DNA from: Chiua virens
Taxonomy: Eukaryota; Basidiomycota; Agaricomycetes; Boletales; Boletaceae
Direction: 5' to 3'
Assembly: GCA_019787685.1 (NCBI GenBank)
Contig: JAHNUO010000009.1
Span: forward strand, 1,736,001 to 1,800,000
Length of the DNA stretch: 64,000 bases
Below are positions 12,257-22,419 of the stretch, in pieces. Below the pieces are notes generated by a model. That model was given only the letters and a program-made list of their open reading frames with translations, searched no databases and was not told the origin of the DNA. Positions within the stretch are counted from its first letter, which is position 1, and each line of letters starts with the position of its first letter. Both the position numbers and the translations under genes were made by a program.

Positions 12257-12601
12257 TTCAGGTATGACTGTCCTGCAGGTCATGGTGGTGAATGTGGAAC
12301 GGCAAAACTGCTACCTGCTACTTCGACTGTACAGTGAGAGATTGGGATGTGACTTCTTGACACTGAATTCTGCATAGTGCAAGTTCAACCATACAGTAGC
12401 AGTACCTGACGTGAGTTACCTGGCGATGGAGTGGAGTGAAACACTGAGTCCTATGTATATGAGGGTTCGTTTAGGCTTTTATACCCACTGTCCGGGCATG
12501 TCATTGTGTGATTAGCTTGCTCATAACACACTGTGGAGAATATAAGTATAACATGGTGCTACAGAAAGTAAAAAAGGATCAACAAAATCAATTGACCAAT
12601 T
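12257..12601. other. 3' flank of lamB, gene-to-repeat boundary
   Basis: No coding signal. The composition becomes A/T-rich after about 12500, and the first recognisable mobile element starts at 12602. Confidence 0.5.
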
Positions 12602-12852
12602 CATCAGTGGAACAGCCTTCACACTGTTGAAAGTCTGGGCTTGCCACATGAGCAAATCAATGTCCAGGCTCACAAAAACCATCTCAATTGGCTTCATTTG
12701 ATGGAAATTTTACCTTGTGAAATTCTGAGAAGAAGTTTAGAGGCAGGATTTTTTTTCAAAAATCTGTCCAGTTCTAGACAGTTAGGAACCTTTCTGTCAG
12801 AAACTGTCCAGAGCTGTCCAGCACTGTCCAGATAATGGTCAGTTTGCTGATG
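12602..12852. mobile_element. MITE-like element F, copy 1 (251 bp)
   Basis: Starts CATCAGTGGAACAG and ends CTGATG, so the six terminal bases form inverted repeats. It is flanked by TT on both sides (12600-12601 and 12853-12854). A second copy at 29160-29370 sits inside an LTR whose uninterrupted relatives prove the insertion. The interior has several copies of CTGTCCAG. No protein is encoded. Confidence 0.75.
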
Positions 12853-13047
12853 TTGGTCCGGCATGATAAAGGTGCAGTCAGCAGGAATACTGATCAATAT
12901 GATATCAATGGCACAACACTCATGCTTGATGCAAGAACCACAATGCAGATGGATGATAACTATTTCAGCTTCCATTGCGAGAAGGAAATAGTGATGTGCT
13001 ACATGTGAACAAAGTACTGTAAATGGAAATATAGACTTGAAGCTATA

Positions 13048-14656
13048 CAGTGACTCCCAAAACCGTTACAATGTTTAACCCTAACACAGTACACAAAGCA
13101 CACTGCAATCACCCGTGGGAATGTCACTTAGCATTGGTCAGACAAATAATAGTACACACTCCTGGCTGCCTATTAGTACCTGGATCATGTGATTTGAGCT
13201 GGTGGCTGTGGACATATGGCCAATTTAAAACAGGAACTACATTGTAACAGTTTTGTCACTTTCATAATATTTGATGGGATCTGAATAAAACAAAAGGATT
13301 GTGGGTGCTATTTGGTTCTACAAACAAAGATACACATATAAAAATAGTGTCTGAGTCTAAATATGTTCCCATGCTGCTTGTCTTTCAACCACTACCATCA
13401 TGTGATCTCTCTGTCACTCAAAAAAATACCATCCTCTCTCAACTTGATTTTGACCATTCCATTGGCTCCATTGCCTCTAGCACAGGTGTCAGCACTGCTG
13501 ATATCTGGAGGCTTCATTCCAAGGAGCATTCTGACCTTCAGAAGTCCATTGGAGGTCACCTATCAAAGCTTTCTAATGCCAATGTCCACCATGCTATTCG
13601 TCTTATCTTTAGCAACAAGGCAGAGAATGTAGTCCAAGTCACCAAAGCCCTCTCCACTATTACCAATCAGCCTCTTCATCCTAACACAGTTTGTTGTCAC
13701 TTGAAAAAAGTTAGTATAAAGGCTGTAGTCAAGTCCAAACAATCTTTACTCTCTGCCAAGCATCACAAGGCTTGGTTGGACTTTGCCCATGCTTATAAAT
13801 ATTGGATGCTGGAGGACTGGAAACAGGTGGTATGGTCTAATGAGACTAAGATCAATTGCCTTGGGTCAGATGGTTGCAAATGGGCATGGAAAAAGGCAGG
13901 AGAGGGCCTTAGTGATAGATTGATTAAAGGAACTCTCAAGTTTGGAGGAAATTCTCTAATGTTATGGGGCTGTATGACTTGGGATGGCATTAGGTATGCT
14001 ACTAAGATTGATGGTAGGATGGGTGGTGACCTTTACCTTCAAATTTTGAAGGATGAGCTCCAGGCTACCCTGGAGTTTTATGGTCTTAATCCTCCTGATA
14101 CCATCTTTCAACAGGACAATGACCCAAAGCATACTTGCAGGAGGGTCAAGGAGTGGCTAGAAACCAGGATTTCAGGACTATGGTGTGGCCTGCACAGTCT
14201 CCAGATCTCAATCCCATGGAACATATCTGGCTTTACCTCAAAAGGAAGCTTGCAAAGTGTGAAAACCCCCCTAAGGAGATAGAGGAGTTATGGAAAAGGA
14301 CTCAGGAGGAATGGGACAAGATACCAGCTGAGGTGTGTCAGAAATTGATTAAAAGCATGCCTAAGAGGATTGAGGCAGTGCTTAAAGCCAAAGGAGGATA
14401 CACAAAGTATTGATATATACCAAATACCCTATCTATTAACAAAAGTGACAAAACTGTTACAATGTAGTTCCTGTTTTAAATTGGCCATATCTCCACAGCC
14501 ACCAGCTCAAATCACATGATCCAGGTACTAATAGGCAGCCAGGAGTGTGTACTATTATTTGTCTCACCAACGCTAAGTGACATTCCCACGGGTGATTGCA
14601 GTGTGCTTTGTGCACTGTGTTAGGGTTAAACATTGTAACAGTTTTGGGAGTCACTG
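13048..14656 (+). mobile_element. Tc1/mariner-type DNA transposon 1, long TIRs
   Basis: About 215-bp terminal inverted repeats (13048-13262 and 14442-14656), starting CAGTGACTCC, flanked by TA on both sides (13046-13047, 14657-14658). Each TIR is itself bounded by a short imperfect inverted repeat. The element is 1609 bp and holds one transposase gene. Confidence 0.92.
13299..14413 (+). pseudogene. Tc1-like DD34E transposase, frameshifted and active-site altered
   Basis: Cut-and-paste transposase of Tc1 type. The N-terminus carries the helix-turn-helix DNA-binding region (about 13410-13720). The catalytic domain shows VVWSNETKIN, where the first catalytic Asp of the usual W-S-D-E-T is Asn. 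It also shows FQQDNDPKHT with the second Asp, and SPDLNPMEHIW with the Glu; 34 residues separate them, hence DD34E. The frame shifts by one base at about 14160, between WLE and NQDF. The C-terminus ends at 14413 just before the right TIR. Two independent defects make this copy inactive. The best-preserved start is near 13363. Confidence 0.88.
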
Positions 14657-14780
14657 TAATATAGGTAATACCAATACTTCCCCTCAGCTGGAGTCAGTTT
14701 GAAGAATGATGCCCAGGGATTCTCAAAGTGAAATGAATGTAGGTGTAGGTAGAGGTTTTATGAATAGGTCTGCAATATTA
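14657..14780 (-). pseudogene. Copia RNase H tail relic between the two Tc1 elements
   Basis: On the minus strand this 124-bp spacer reads ADLFIKPLPTPTF...LRIPG, which resembles the ADIFTKPLP tail of copia RNase H, followed by a stretch like the usual C-terminal end. It is only a fragment, and the older DNA into which the transposons landed. Confidence 0.55.
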
Positions 14781-16105
14781 CAGTGACTCCAAAAACCATT
14801 CCAATAACTAACCCCAAACTGGGGTGCAAAGCACCCCACAATCACCTGTGGGAATCACACCTCACTTTGGTGAGACCAAACAAAGTACAAATGCTTGGCT
14901 ACAAATTGATCCCTTGGTCATGTGATTTGACTCAAGGGCTATGGAGATATGCCTATTTTAAATCAGGATTACCATTGGAACAGTTTTTGGACTTTTGATA
15001 CTGAGAAGGTATGTATGCTTGGGGTCATTGTCTTGCTGAAAGATGATGTCAGGTGGATCAAGACCATAATACTGCAGAGTATTCAGCAGATCATCCTTTA
15101 AAATCTGAAGGTAAAGGTCCCCATCTATCCTACCATCAATCTTAGCAGCATAGCCAACTCCTTGCCAAGTCATACACTCCCATACCATCACAGATCCTCC
15201 TCCAAATTTCACAGTGCCTTGTACAAGCCTGTCATTGAGGCCCTCACCTGGCTTTTTCCACACCCACTTGCACCCATCTGATCCTAGGTGATTGATTTTG
15301 GTCTCATCAGACCATATGACCTTCTTCCAGTCCTCTATAGTCCAATCCTTGTGAGCAATAGCAAAGTTCAAGCAAGCCTTGTGATGTTTAGCAGAAAGTA
15401 AAGGATGTTTGGACTTGACTACAGCCTTAAACCCAGATTTTTTCAGGTGGTGACGAATAGTGTTAGGATGGAGAGGCTGGTTAATGACATTGGAGAGTGC
15501 TTTGGTCACCTGGACAGCATTCTCTGCCTTGTGAGAAGAGATGAGATGGATAGCATGGTGAATATTGGTAGGGGAAAGCTTGGGTGGATGACCCCCAATA
15601 GACTTTTGGAGGTCAGAACACTTCTTGGAACAAAGTCTGGAGATGGTAGCAAGGCCCACACCAGTTCTAGATGCAATAGAGTGAATGGAATGCCCAGAAT
15701 CAAGCTGAGTGAGAATGGTATTCTTTTGAGTAGTAGAGAAAGATTACATGATGATAGTGGTAAAGAGTAAAGAGGCATGTGAATGTTTTAAAACTCAGAT
15801 GACATGTTTACATGTATATCTTTGTTTGTAGCACCAAACAACAACAAATAACCTCTTACAATATTGAGATCCTATGTATATCTCATATTAAAAGTCCAAA
15901 AACTGTTCTAATGGTAATCCTGATTTAAAATAGGCATATCTCCATAGCCCTTGAGCCAAATCACATGACCCAGAGACCAATTTGTAGCCAAGAATTTGTA
16001 CTTTGTTTGGTCTCACCAAAGTGAGGTGTGATTTCCATGGGTAATTGTGGGGTGCTTCATGCCCCAGTTTGGGGTTAGTTATTGGAATGGTTTTTGGAGT
16101 CACTG
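14781..16105 (-). mobile_element. Tc1/mariner-type DNA transposon 2, internally deleted
   Basis: TIRs of about 215 bp (14781-14996, 15893-16105), again starting CAGTGACTCC and flanked by TA (14779-14780, 16106-16107). It belongs to the same group as element 1 but is diverged from it, and its transposase lies on the minus strand. Confidence 0.9.
14997..15778 (-). pseudogene. Tc1-like transposase, C-terminus deleted
   Basis: Matches the transposase of the neighbouring element along LQKSIGGHPPKLSP, VQVTKALSNVINQPLHPNT and VIWSDETKINHLGSDGCKW. Here the first catalytic Asp is present (WSDE). The protein stops matching at FQQDNDPKHTY and runs into the TIR, so the last catalytic Glu and the tail are deleted. 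A frame change also lies close to the N-terminus, near 15735. The two neighbours are thus broken in different places. Confidence 0.85.
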
Positions 16106-16330
16106 TATGTGAGGATGGTATGTGTGCTGGTGTGATCAGCTTGCACCTGATGGCAGCCTGGCATTTTGCATATGCAGCAAAGGCTTCTGTATCTTCAGGC
16201 TTCTTGAATGATCGCATTACTGCATGTTGATCCCACAATTTGGCCTCCCACTTGACAAATGTAAGGACATGGCACATCTCTTTGACCAGCAGATGGACTT
16301 CTTCATTCCATCAGTGATAGCATGCTCTTG
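16106..16330 (-). pseudogene. KDZ (Kyakuja-Dileera-Zisupton) transposase fragment
   Basis: The minus strand reads EMCHVLTFVKWEAKLWDQ, DTEAFAAYAKCQAAIR and, upstream in another frame, LQIEWTKARARY and EEVHLLVKEMC. This is the arrangement I know from the C-terminal part of basidiomycete KDZ transposases. It is a relic cut by the Tc1 element on its left. Confidence 0.55.
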
Positions 16331-16695
16331 CTTTGGTCCACTCAATTTGCAGTGCTAGCAATATGGTAAGAAAACAGGATTACTCGCCACAACTCAGTAC
16401 ACACTGTCCTGTAAGCCAGCATCTTCATGTGGTACACCATGCATGCACCAGATCCATGACATGATTGTGGTGCCCTGGGTCTGCCCATCCAAAAGATCTC
16501 CCATAGCATGAAGGTCAACCACCTTCAATGGTTGCAATGTATCTCTCCATTTGCTCTTGTCTAATTTTGGTGCAAGCACAGTCAATGCAGAATGTGCACA
16601 ATGATATTTTTAGTGACTCAGGGAGAGGCAATCTTGTATCATCTGCAGAGAGTGCTAAGCCCTTGTATTTGTGCCTTGACCTCATAAGTTGTGAT
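16331..16695. other. Unrecognised repeat-region sequence
   Basis: A minus-strand open stretch at 16394-16585 (LDKSKWRDTLQPLKVVDLHAM) may belong to the same relic as the KDZ fragment, but I do not recognise it. Confidence 0.3.
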
Positions 16696-16787
16696 TGTTA
16701 CGATAGTCCCGGATAGGGCCTAGTGTAGACGCAAAGCACTAATTACCAAGCAGCTTTGATAACTCAAACAACTACCACTTGATACGT
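16696..16787 (-). repeat. LTR1 fragment
   Basis: Begins TGTTACGATAGTCCC and follows the LTR1 family for about 92 bp up to CACTTGATACGT, where repeat R interrupts it. The rest of this LTR is not found on the other side of R. Confidence 0.8.
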
Positions 16788-17369
16788 TGAAGGTAATAAA
16801 TCCCAGCTGTAGTGCAATACTCAGGGGGATTGAAAGAAAAGAAAAGAGGGTGAAGGAATGTGATTCCGTTCGACCCAGGGACAATGCTGAGTTGGTGAAT
16901 GACGAGAAATGGTTTTTGAGTAGTCCGAGATGAATCTGGGGTGAATCTGGATTAAAATGGATGGAAAGGTGGACACGGCAGTCCAATCTGGATTGAGAAA
17001 ATATGAGGAAAGCAAGAGAAAATGAACATTGACTGAAAACGATGTGAGACAGATGCACACAGGCAAAAGCTACTGTATTTTGTCAATACAGTGAATTTTA
17101 TAGTCCTCAGGAATACCCTTAGACTTGTCCTAAGTAAGGATAGTAAAAAAAAGAAGGTTTTTGTACAGTATAAAGTTTGAGAGGCACCCGAATGTCCCTG
17201 CAAGGGCTGCATGACATGGTCTAGCCAATGCTAAGTACAAATAAGGAGCATCAAAAATAAAATAAAAGAGTCTGAGGCAAAACGATCGTGGATACAGCAA
17301 TCTGGATGAGTTCGCACAAGCAGACGGATCAGGATTGGGATTGGGTGACGACGGGGTGTGGAAACATGC
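16788..17369 (-). repeat. Repeat R, copy 1 (582 bp, LTR-like)
   Basis: Shares its whole length with 33113-33834. Flanks are TACGT and TATGT, a 5-bp duplication with one mismatch. In reverse complement it carries an ACTATAAAATTC promoter-like box, as an LTR would. Ends are not the usual TG..CA, so the class is uncertain. Confidence 0.65.
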
Positions 17370-17373
17370 TATG

Positions 17374-17916
17374 TGTTACGATAGTCCCAGGTAGGGCCTA
17401 GCATAGACGCAAAAGCGCTAAGTACCAAGCAGCTGCAATAACTCAAACAACCACCACTTGATACGTGGTGCGCTGTAGAGTTCAAGGAGGGTTACTGGTC
17501 AGCGGAGTGCTACCAGTGAGACAAGTTAGAACTTAGGACGTTGCCTAAGAGCATCCTGTTGGGAATCTATACCCGAAGGACCAAGACTGCCCCTTGCGAT
17601 CGGGGTGGACCGAGGTGCTGGACGTTGGTCGCAGTGATGAGGGATGGCTTAGGTTAAGCCTGAAGAGGAGCAGTGATACTAGCTAGATTGCATAGATCAA
17701 GACTGAGGTACAGGAGTATCACTGCGCGCTATTTATACTACGAGAATCGTGCATGGACCATTGGTCCAAAAGGGTGGCCAGGAAGAGCGGAACAGTCAAA
17801 GGGCCAAAAGGGTCATACAGAGCGGAAGCACTGGACGGACGAAAGTGTAAAAACTAAAATGCGGAAGCTGTCCAAATGACAGCGGAAGTGAAAGTGATCC
17901 CTACCAGATCAGGAAG
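17374..17916 (-). repeat. Gypsy A 3' LTR (LTR1), 5' part missing
   Basis: Matches LTR1 from TGTTACGATAGTCCC to GATCAGGAAG. Compared with complete copies, about 200 bp at the U3 start (right side here) are missing where it meets the internal region. The polypurine tract is therefore also lost. Confidence 0.82.
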
Positions 17917-17945
17917 TACATAGATCTGGCTGCCACCGGGGTAAG

Positions 17946-18548
17946 TCAGTTGGCCAGGGGAATCCTAGTGTGGGTGCAAGGGGGTCGTCCTGGGCAGCGG
18001 GACTGGATGTGTCCAGGGGACCAGGTGAGACAGATGGGACATTGGTAGTCCTGGCATTCAACACATATGTGCCCAAGTTTGTGGCACTCAAAGCAGGCCT
18101 CGTGGTAACGAGGGTGGTCCTCGGGGAGGTCGACCTGACCGGTTTGGAACATATGTTCTGCTTCGGTGCAGTTGCAAGCGTTGATCTCTTCAGGGGAGAA
18201 GGGAAGAGAGGAAGCAGAGGGGATAGACAGAGAGGGGGCACCTGAAGCGAGGGGTTGGTCGAAGCAGAGGGAGAGTTCCGCCTGGTAGCGGTGGAGGTCA
18301 GAGAGGAATTCACCCATCTGCATTTGGAATAGGGTGTGTTCGAGGAACACGCAGATTTTGTCATGGATCTGGCCGGTGATGGCTGAGAGGAGGTGAGTGT
18401 TGGCCATAGGCATGTAGAGGTCAGCCCAGACAAGGGCGAGTCGTTCGTTCTGCAAGTATGCCGAGTAGAGGGCATGGAGAGGGGAGTCGAGGTTGAGGTG
18501 GTGCTTGATGGGGAACACCATGCTTGGGTCGAGGATGAGGTTTCGCAT
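17946..18548 (-). CDS. CCHC zinc-knuckle ORF downstream of gypsy A pol
   Basis: A 200-residue frame starting MRNLILDPSMVF, lying after the chromodomain and before the 3' LTR. It is not part of a standard Ty3/gypsy element. The N-terminal two thirds look alpha-helical (ALYSAYLQNERLALVWADLY). The C-terminus has a perfect CX2CX4HX4C knuckle (CFECHKLGHICVEC) followed by a looser second one (CPICLTWSPGHIQSRC). The frame is open further upstream to the hAT insertion point, so the true start may lie earlier. A nucleocapsid-like or nucleic-acid-binding role is inferred only from the knuckle. I recall similar Cys-rich tails in many agaricomycete proteins, but I cannot confirm a family. Confidence 0.6.
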   Translation of the reverse strand: MRNLILDPSMVFPIKHHLNLDSPLHALYSAYLQNERLALVWADLYMPMANTHLLSAITGQIHDKICVFLEHTLFQMQMGEFLSDLHRYQAELSLCFDQPLASGAPSLSIPSASSLPFSPEEINACNCTEAEHMFQTGQVDLPEDHPRYHEACFECHKLGHICVECQDYQCPICLTWSPGHIQSRCPGRPPCTHTRIPLAN

Positions 18549-18610
18549 GTGAGCAAAGTAGTCGGGGGTGGGCGTAGAGGCCCGGATAGTGTGTGAATGA
18601 AACGGCAAGT

Positions 18611-18901
18611 CTACTGTGACAAGAGGAGGACGAACATGGTGAATAGAATGAGGAGGGCGAGGGCGTACACTTGCTGTTCCCCATCTTGCGGAAGTGACCG
18701 CAGAATCAGCTGGAGAAACGGGTCGGGTGGACTCTGTGAGGGAGGATTCGGAGGAGAGGGAGGGAGCATCAGAGGAGTGGAGCAATGGCGGGGAACAGGG
18801 AGTGGCAAGGCGATGTGGGGAATATCGACGGTGGGAGTGAAGATAGGGACCGGCGTAGTGTTGGATTTGAAATCGGGGGTAGAGCACGAGTGATAGGCCA
18901 T
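18611..18901 (-). other. Alternative small ORF with hydrophobic C-terminus
   Basis: A 96-residue frame (MAYHSCSTPDFKSN...) that overlaps the upstream part of the CCHC frame in another phase. It is Pro/Ser-rich and ends in a strongly hydrophobic segment (VYALALLILFTMFVLLLSQ), as in a tail-anchored protein. With the hAT element removed it is in the pol frame, after a TGA. It could be real or only a shadow; I cannot decide. Confidence 0.25.
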
Positions 18902-21050
18902 AACAGTTCTGATGTGGACTGGTGGTGGTTAGTGATTCTGCGGCCCAGCCTGGAAGCCCTGAGCCGACCAAGCTGGGCCCCTAAAAGCCTGGTCGAGCCG
19001 GGCCACATTAGGGGCTTGGTGGAGCTTGGAGCCCAGCTTGCTGTTTTGAGAAGCCATGAGCTGAGCTGAGCCAGGCCCCAGAAGCCCTTAAGCTGCGCAG
19101 AAGATTACGCATTCCTGTTACCGGCAAGAGCCGATAACTATGTGGATATGAAATTTTCATTTCATCTACTAATCCCATTTGTTTGTTTATTACAGGGAAT
19201 ATGTCCGACACCGAAGAACTGCCTCGCCGGCCCAAACATACGGCCATACCATCCGCACGTGTAACATGTGCCGATAATGCTGCCGATTTGGAGCTTTCCT
19301 CCCACCGGAAAGCTCAGGTAGCAACGCGGCCAACTGAAGGTGACAACACAGCAAATACACTCACACCTGGCGGCGAGGCTGGTCAAAAACGGACTCGAAA
19401 AGTCATCAACGTTGATGCTGCTGTGTCCTCCGCCGAGTCTGACGCCGAGAGCCCACCCAAAAAGAAAAAAGGTAAGTTCGCAGCGACTCTGTACTAATTC
19501 CTCACGAATATTTTGTAGGGCTTCAGAAGGATTGCGCCTATGATGCCACTGGATCTGACAGCCTGCTCAAGGACGTCCAAGTCATTGATGTAGACAAGCC
19601 AACCAAGAGGGGACGGGCTGAACGTACTCAAGACATTGATGCACACTTCTCCACTCTGTACCTTAACTCGGACAACAAGAAGGTTCGGGATTGCAACACT
19701 TGCAGGTGCGTTACCTTTTCTTTGGATTATCAAAATTTCATTACCGTCTATGTACTAGCAAACAGCTCAAAAAGTGTGTCACTATCGTCGACCAAACGAC
19801 TACATTGCGGTGTCATCAGCAAGCAGCCCACAAAGAAACGTATCGGAAGTGGGCTGCTGACAATGGGTTCACGTCTATGCTACCCATGGACACCAAACGC
19901 CGCCGAGATGAAGAAGCTTGTCAATGCGACACCACCTCGTCTGGCGCCATCAGTAGGCAACCTTCCCTCGACAGTCATCTTGTGCTGTCGAGCACGATTA
20001 TTCAGTATTCGGAGTCTGCATTTCGCAATGCCACTGTCGAGTGGCTCGTCGCAACAGACCAGGTGAGTGATCTCACCAACAGCAATCGACTTGCTAACAA
20101 ATGATGCTAAAGCCTATCCATTGCATGGAACATCCGACGTTCCAAAGATTACTCAACATTGTTTCACGCGCTCCCAACAAGATCAAGGTGCCCGGTCACA
20201 CTACGATGCGCAAGCTCATTATCAAGAAATTCAAGATCGACTTCCTGTCACTCAAAAAAAGACTATTGGTACATACGTGTGCCCTTACACATTACTCAAC
20301 TAACATAGTACAATAGGGCCAAAATGCTCAAGGACGAATCAACCTCACATGTGACACGTGGCAAGCCTCAAACTGCGACGGGTACTTTGCTGTCACCGCG
20401 TCATGGATTGAAGAGAACGCGCCCCACATGTGGACGCTTCATACAGGCCTTATCGCATTCATCCAACTCAACAACGCACACAACGGGGTCTGTCTCGGGC
20501 AGGCACTGTATAAAGCTGTCAAACGCCTGGGTATAACTCATAGAGTGCGTGATCTGCTGCTTATACCTGTCTGCTCACATCTCCTCACCAACAAATTAGA
20601 TTGGATATGTATGTCACAAGTGACAATGCAACCAACAATGACACGATGATGACAGAGTTCGCGCGTCTTCTGATGTCTGAGACAGGTAAGCCCTTTGATG
20701 GGGTGAAGTGACAATTATGGTGAGTCGGTCCTAATCATAATGCCTGGCAACTACATATATTGACTGTTACATGTGTCTATCACAGCTGTATGGCCCACGT
20801 CATCAATCTTGCAACGCAGACGTTCCTTGCAATGTATAGCACATCAAAACACTACGATCCCTCCTCACCGGATGCTGACATCATTGTCTCGAGCAATGGT
20901 GAGGATCGGGACCCGATCGGCCTTGTTTGTGCCATCTCTGTGAAGGTAGGTACTCTTACATGTAATTGGAGTTGCTAAGACACTGACAGGCATTCTCAGG
21001 CTCGTTCATTGGCACAGTGCAAAGAATTATTCAAGACAATTCAGACACGC

Positions 21051-22419
21051 TGTTACAATCACATTTCACTCATATTTCATTTCGCCTTCCTACTCATTCT
21101 CCTATCCACTATACAAGATACTCAATATCTATTATGGCATATATTGCCTCATGCAAAGGCTATACTCAGGATCATATCCTATTGGCCAATCCTTTATGAC
21201 TCACTATGATTCATTATTAGACACGTGTTATCTCACGATGTCATAACCCACACACAATACACGTGTATTCACACATTATCTCTTATCTATGATTCCCTAT
21301 GACTCATATCTATTAATAAAGCAATGCTTACCTCATAAACATGCTTATACCACATTGTTACAGCATTGTTTCCTCATGTCTTTATCTATGACTCACACTG
21401 TTACGATTTATCCTTTTTCTTTTGTTTCACTTGTACTACTTTGCTTCACTCGATACCTAGGTATCTTCGTACGCTCATCCGTACGCGTTCACCCTTACGT
21501 AACCCCATCGGCCTTACCCGATGCTTACTCCTTTCTTTCTCGTCATCATCCGATGGCATCGCACTTACTCATTCTTTTCTCGTCATCATCCGATGGCTTC
21601 GCATTTGTCATTTCATCTTCGTCAGCGTCCGATGCCATCGTACCGCTTCCTCTTTTGATTACTGCGCACTCCTTTTGGCCCTTTCGCTCTTCCGCTCTTC
21701 TGGCCACCCCCTTTTAGTTACTTGGTCTGTGCGCAGTTCTCGTAGTATAAATACCTCGCAGCGATACTCCTGTACTCTAGTCTTGATCTCCGCAATCTAG
21801 CTGAGTATCTCTGCTCCACTCGCCACAGCGCCTGTGACCACTCGACCTGGGACTTCTCTCGTCGTCCCTTGACCACTCGACTAGGGCAACCATACCCTAG
21901 ATCCTCGACTGTCCCTCGGGTATAGATTCCCAACAGGACAACTCTCAGCAACGCCTGAGTTTTCACTCGTCTCTCTGGTAGCAATCCGCTGACCAGAAAC
22001 CCTTGTTCAACTCTTCAGCGCACCACGTATCAAGTGGTGGTTGTTTGAGTTATCGCAGCCACTTGGTACTTGGCGCTTTTGCGGCTACGTTAGGTCCTAC
22101 CCGGAACTATCGTAACACACACACACACGCAGATACCTCATGTTATCTCACCTTATCCACCAATCATAACACTCATACTTATCTATGTATTCATACTCCG
22201 ATTGTAACTCCGATTGTACTTTTAGTATATAAGACTTGAATGCAGCACCAAGGGAACTCTAACAAAGTTCACCTTTGGTTTTCCCCCATTGTTTCTCATA
22301 GACGGATTACCTCTGTAGTTCTCGCCTCACTCGTCAGACTCACTTGCATTCAACCTTACACTGACCACTACAACCACTCGCAAGTAACTCATAGTCTACG
22401 TTTGTTCTAGGTTGTTACA
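21051..22419 (+). repeat. LTR2 solo LTR inserted in hAT (itself interrupted)
   Basis: Begins TGTTACAATCACATTTC and ends GTTCTAGGTTGTTACA, with a perfect CACGC duplication (21046-21050, 22420-22424). A TATA box (AGTATATAAG) lies near 22229. LTR1 at 21399-22117 splits it; net length is about 645 bp. It is related to LTR3 of gypsy B (shared CTCTAACAAAGTTC after the TATA box and shared 3' end). Confidence 0.9.
21399..22117 (+). repeat. LTR1 solo LTR nested in LTR2
   Basis: Begins TGTTACGATTTATCC, ends GAACTATCGTAACA, with a perfect CACAC duplication (21394-21398, 22118-22122). It keeps the AGTCTTGATCT segment downstream of its TATA box. No internal retroelement sequence remains. Confidence 0.92.

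Noticed and set aside
18922..18971. The MVGSGLPGWAAESL start as the true N-terminus of the gypsy A 3' ORF
   Set aside because: These codons lie in the hAT end (TIR) and were not part of the ORF before the hAT insertion.
22110..22130. CA dinucleotide run as an independent microsatellite
   Set aside because: It is mostly the CACAC target duplication of the solo LTR plus a few flanking bases.
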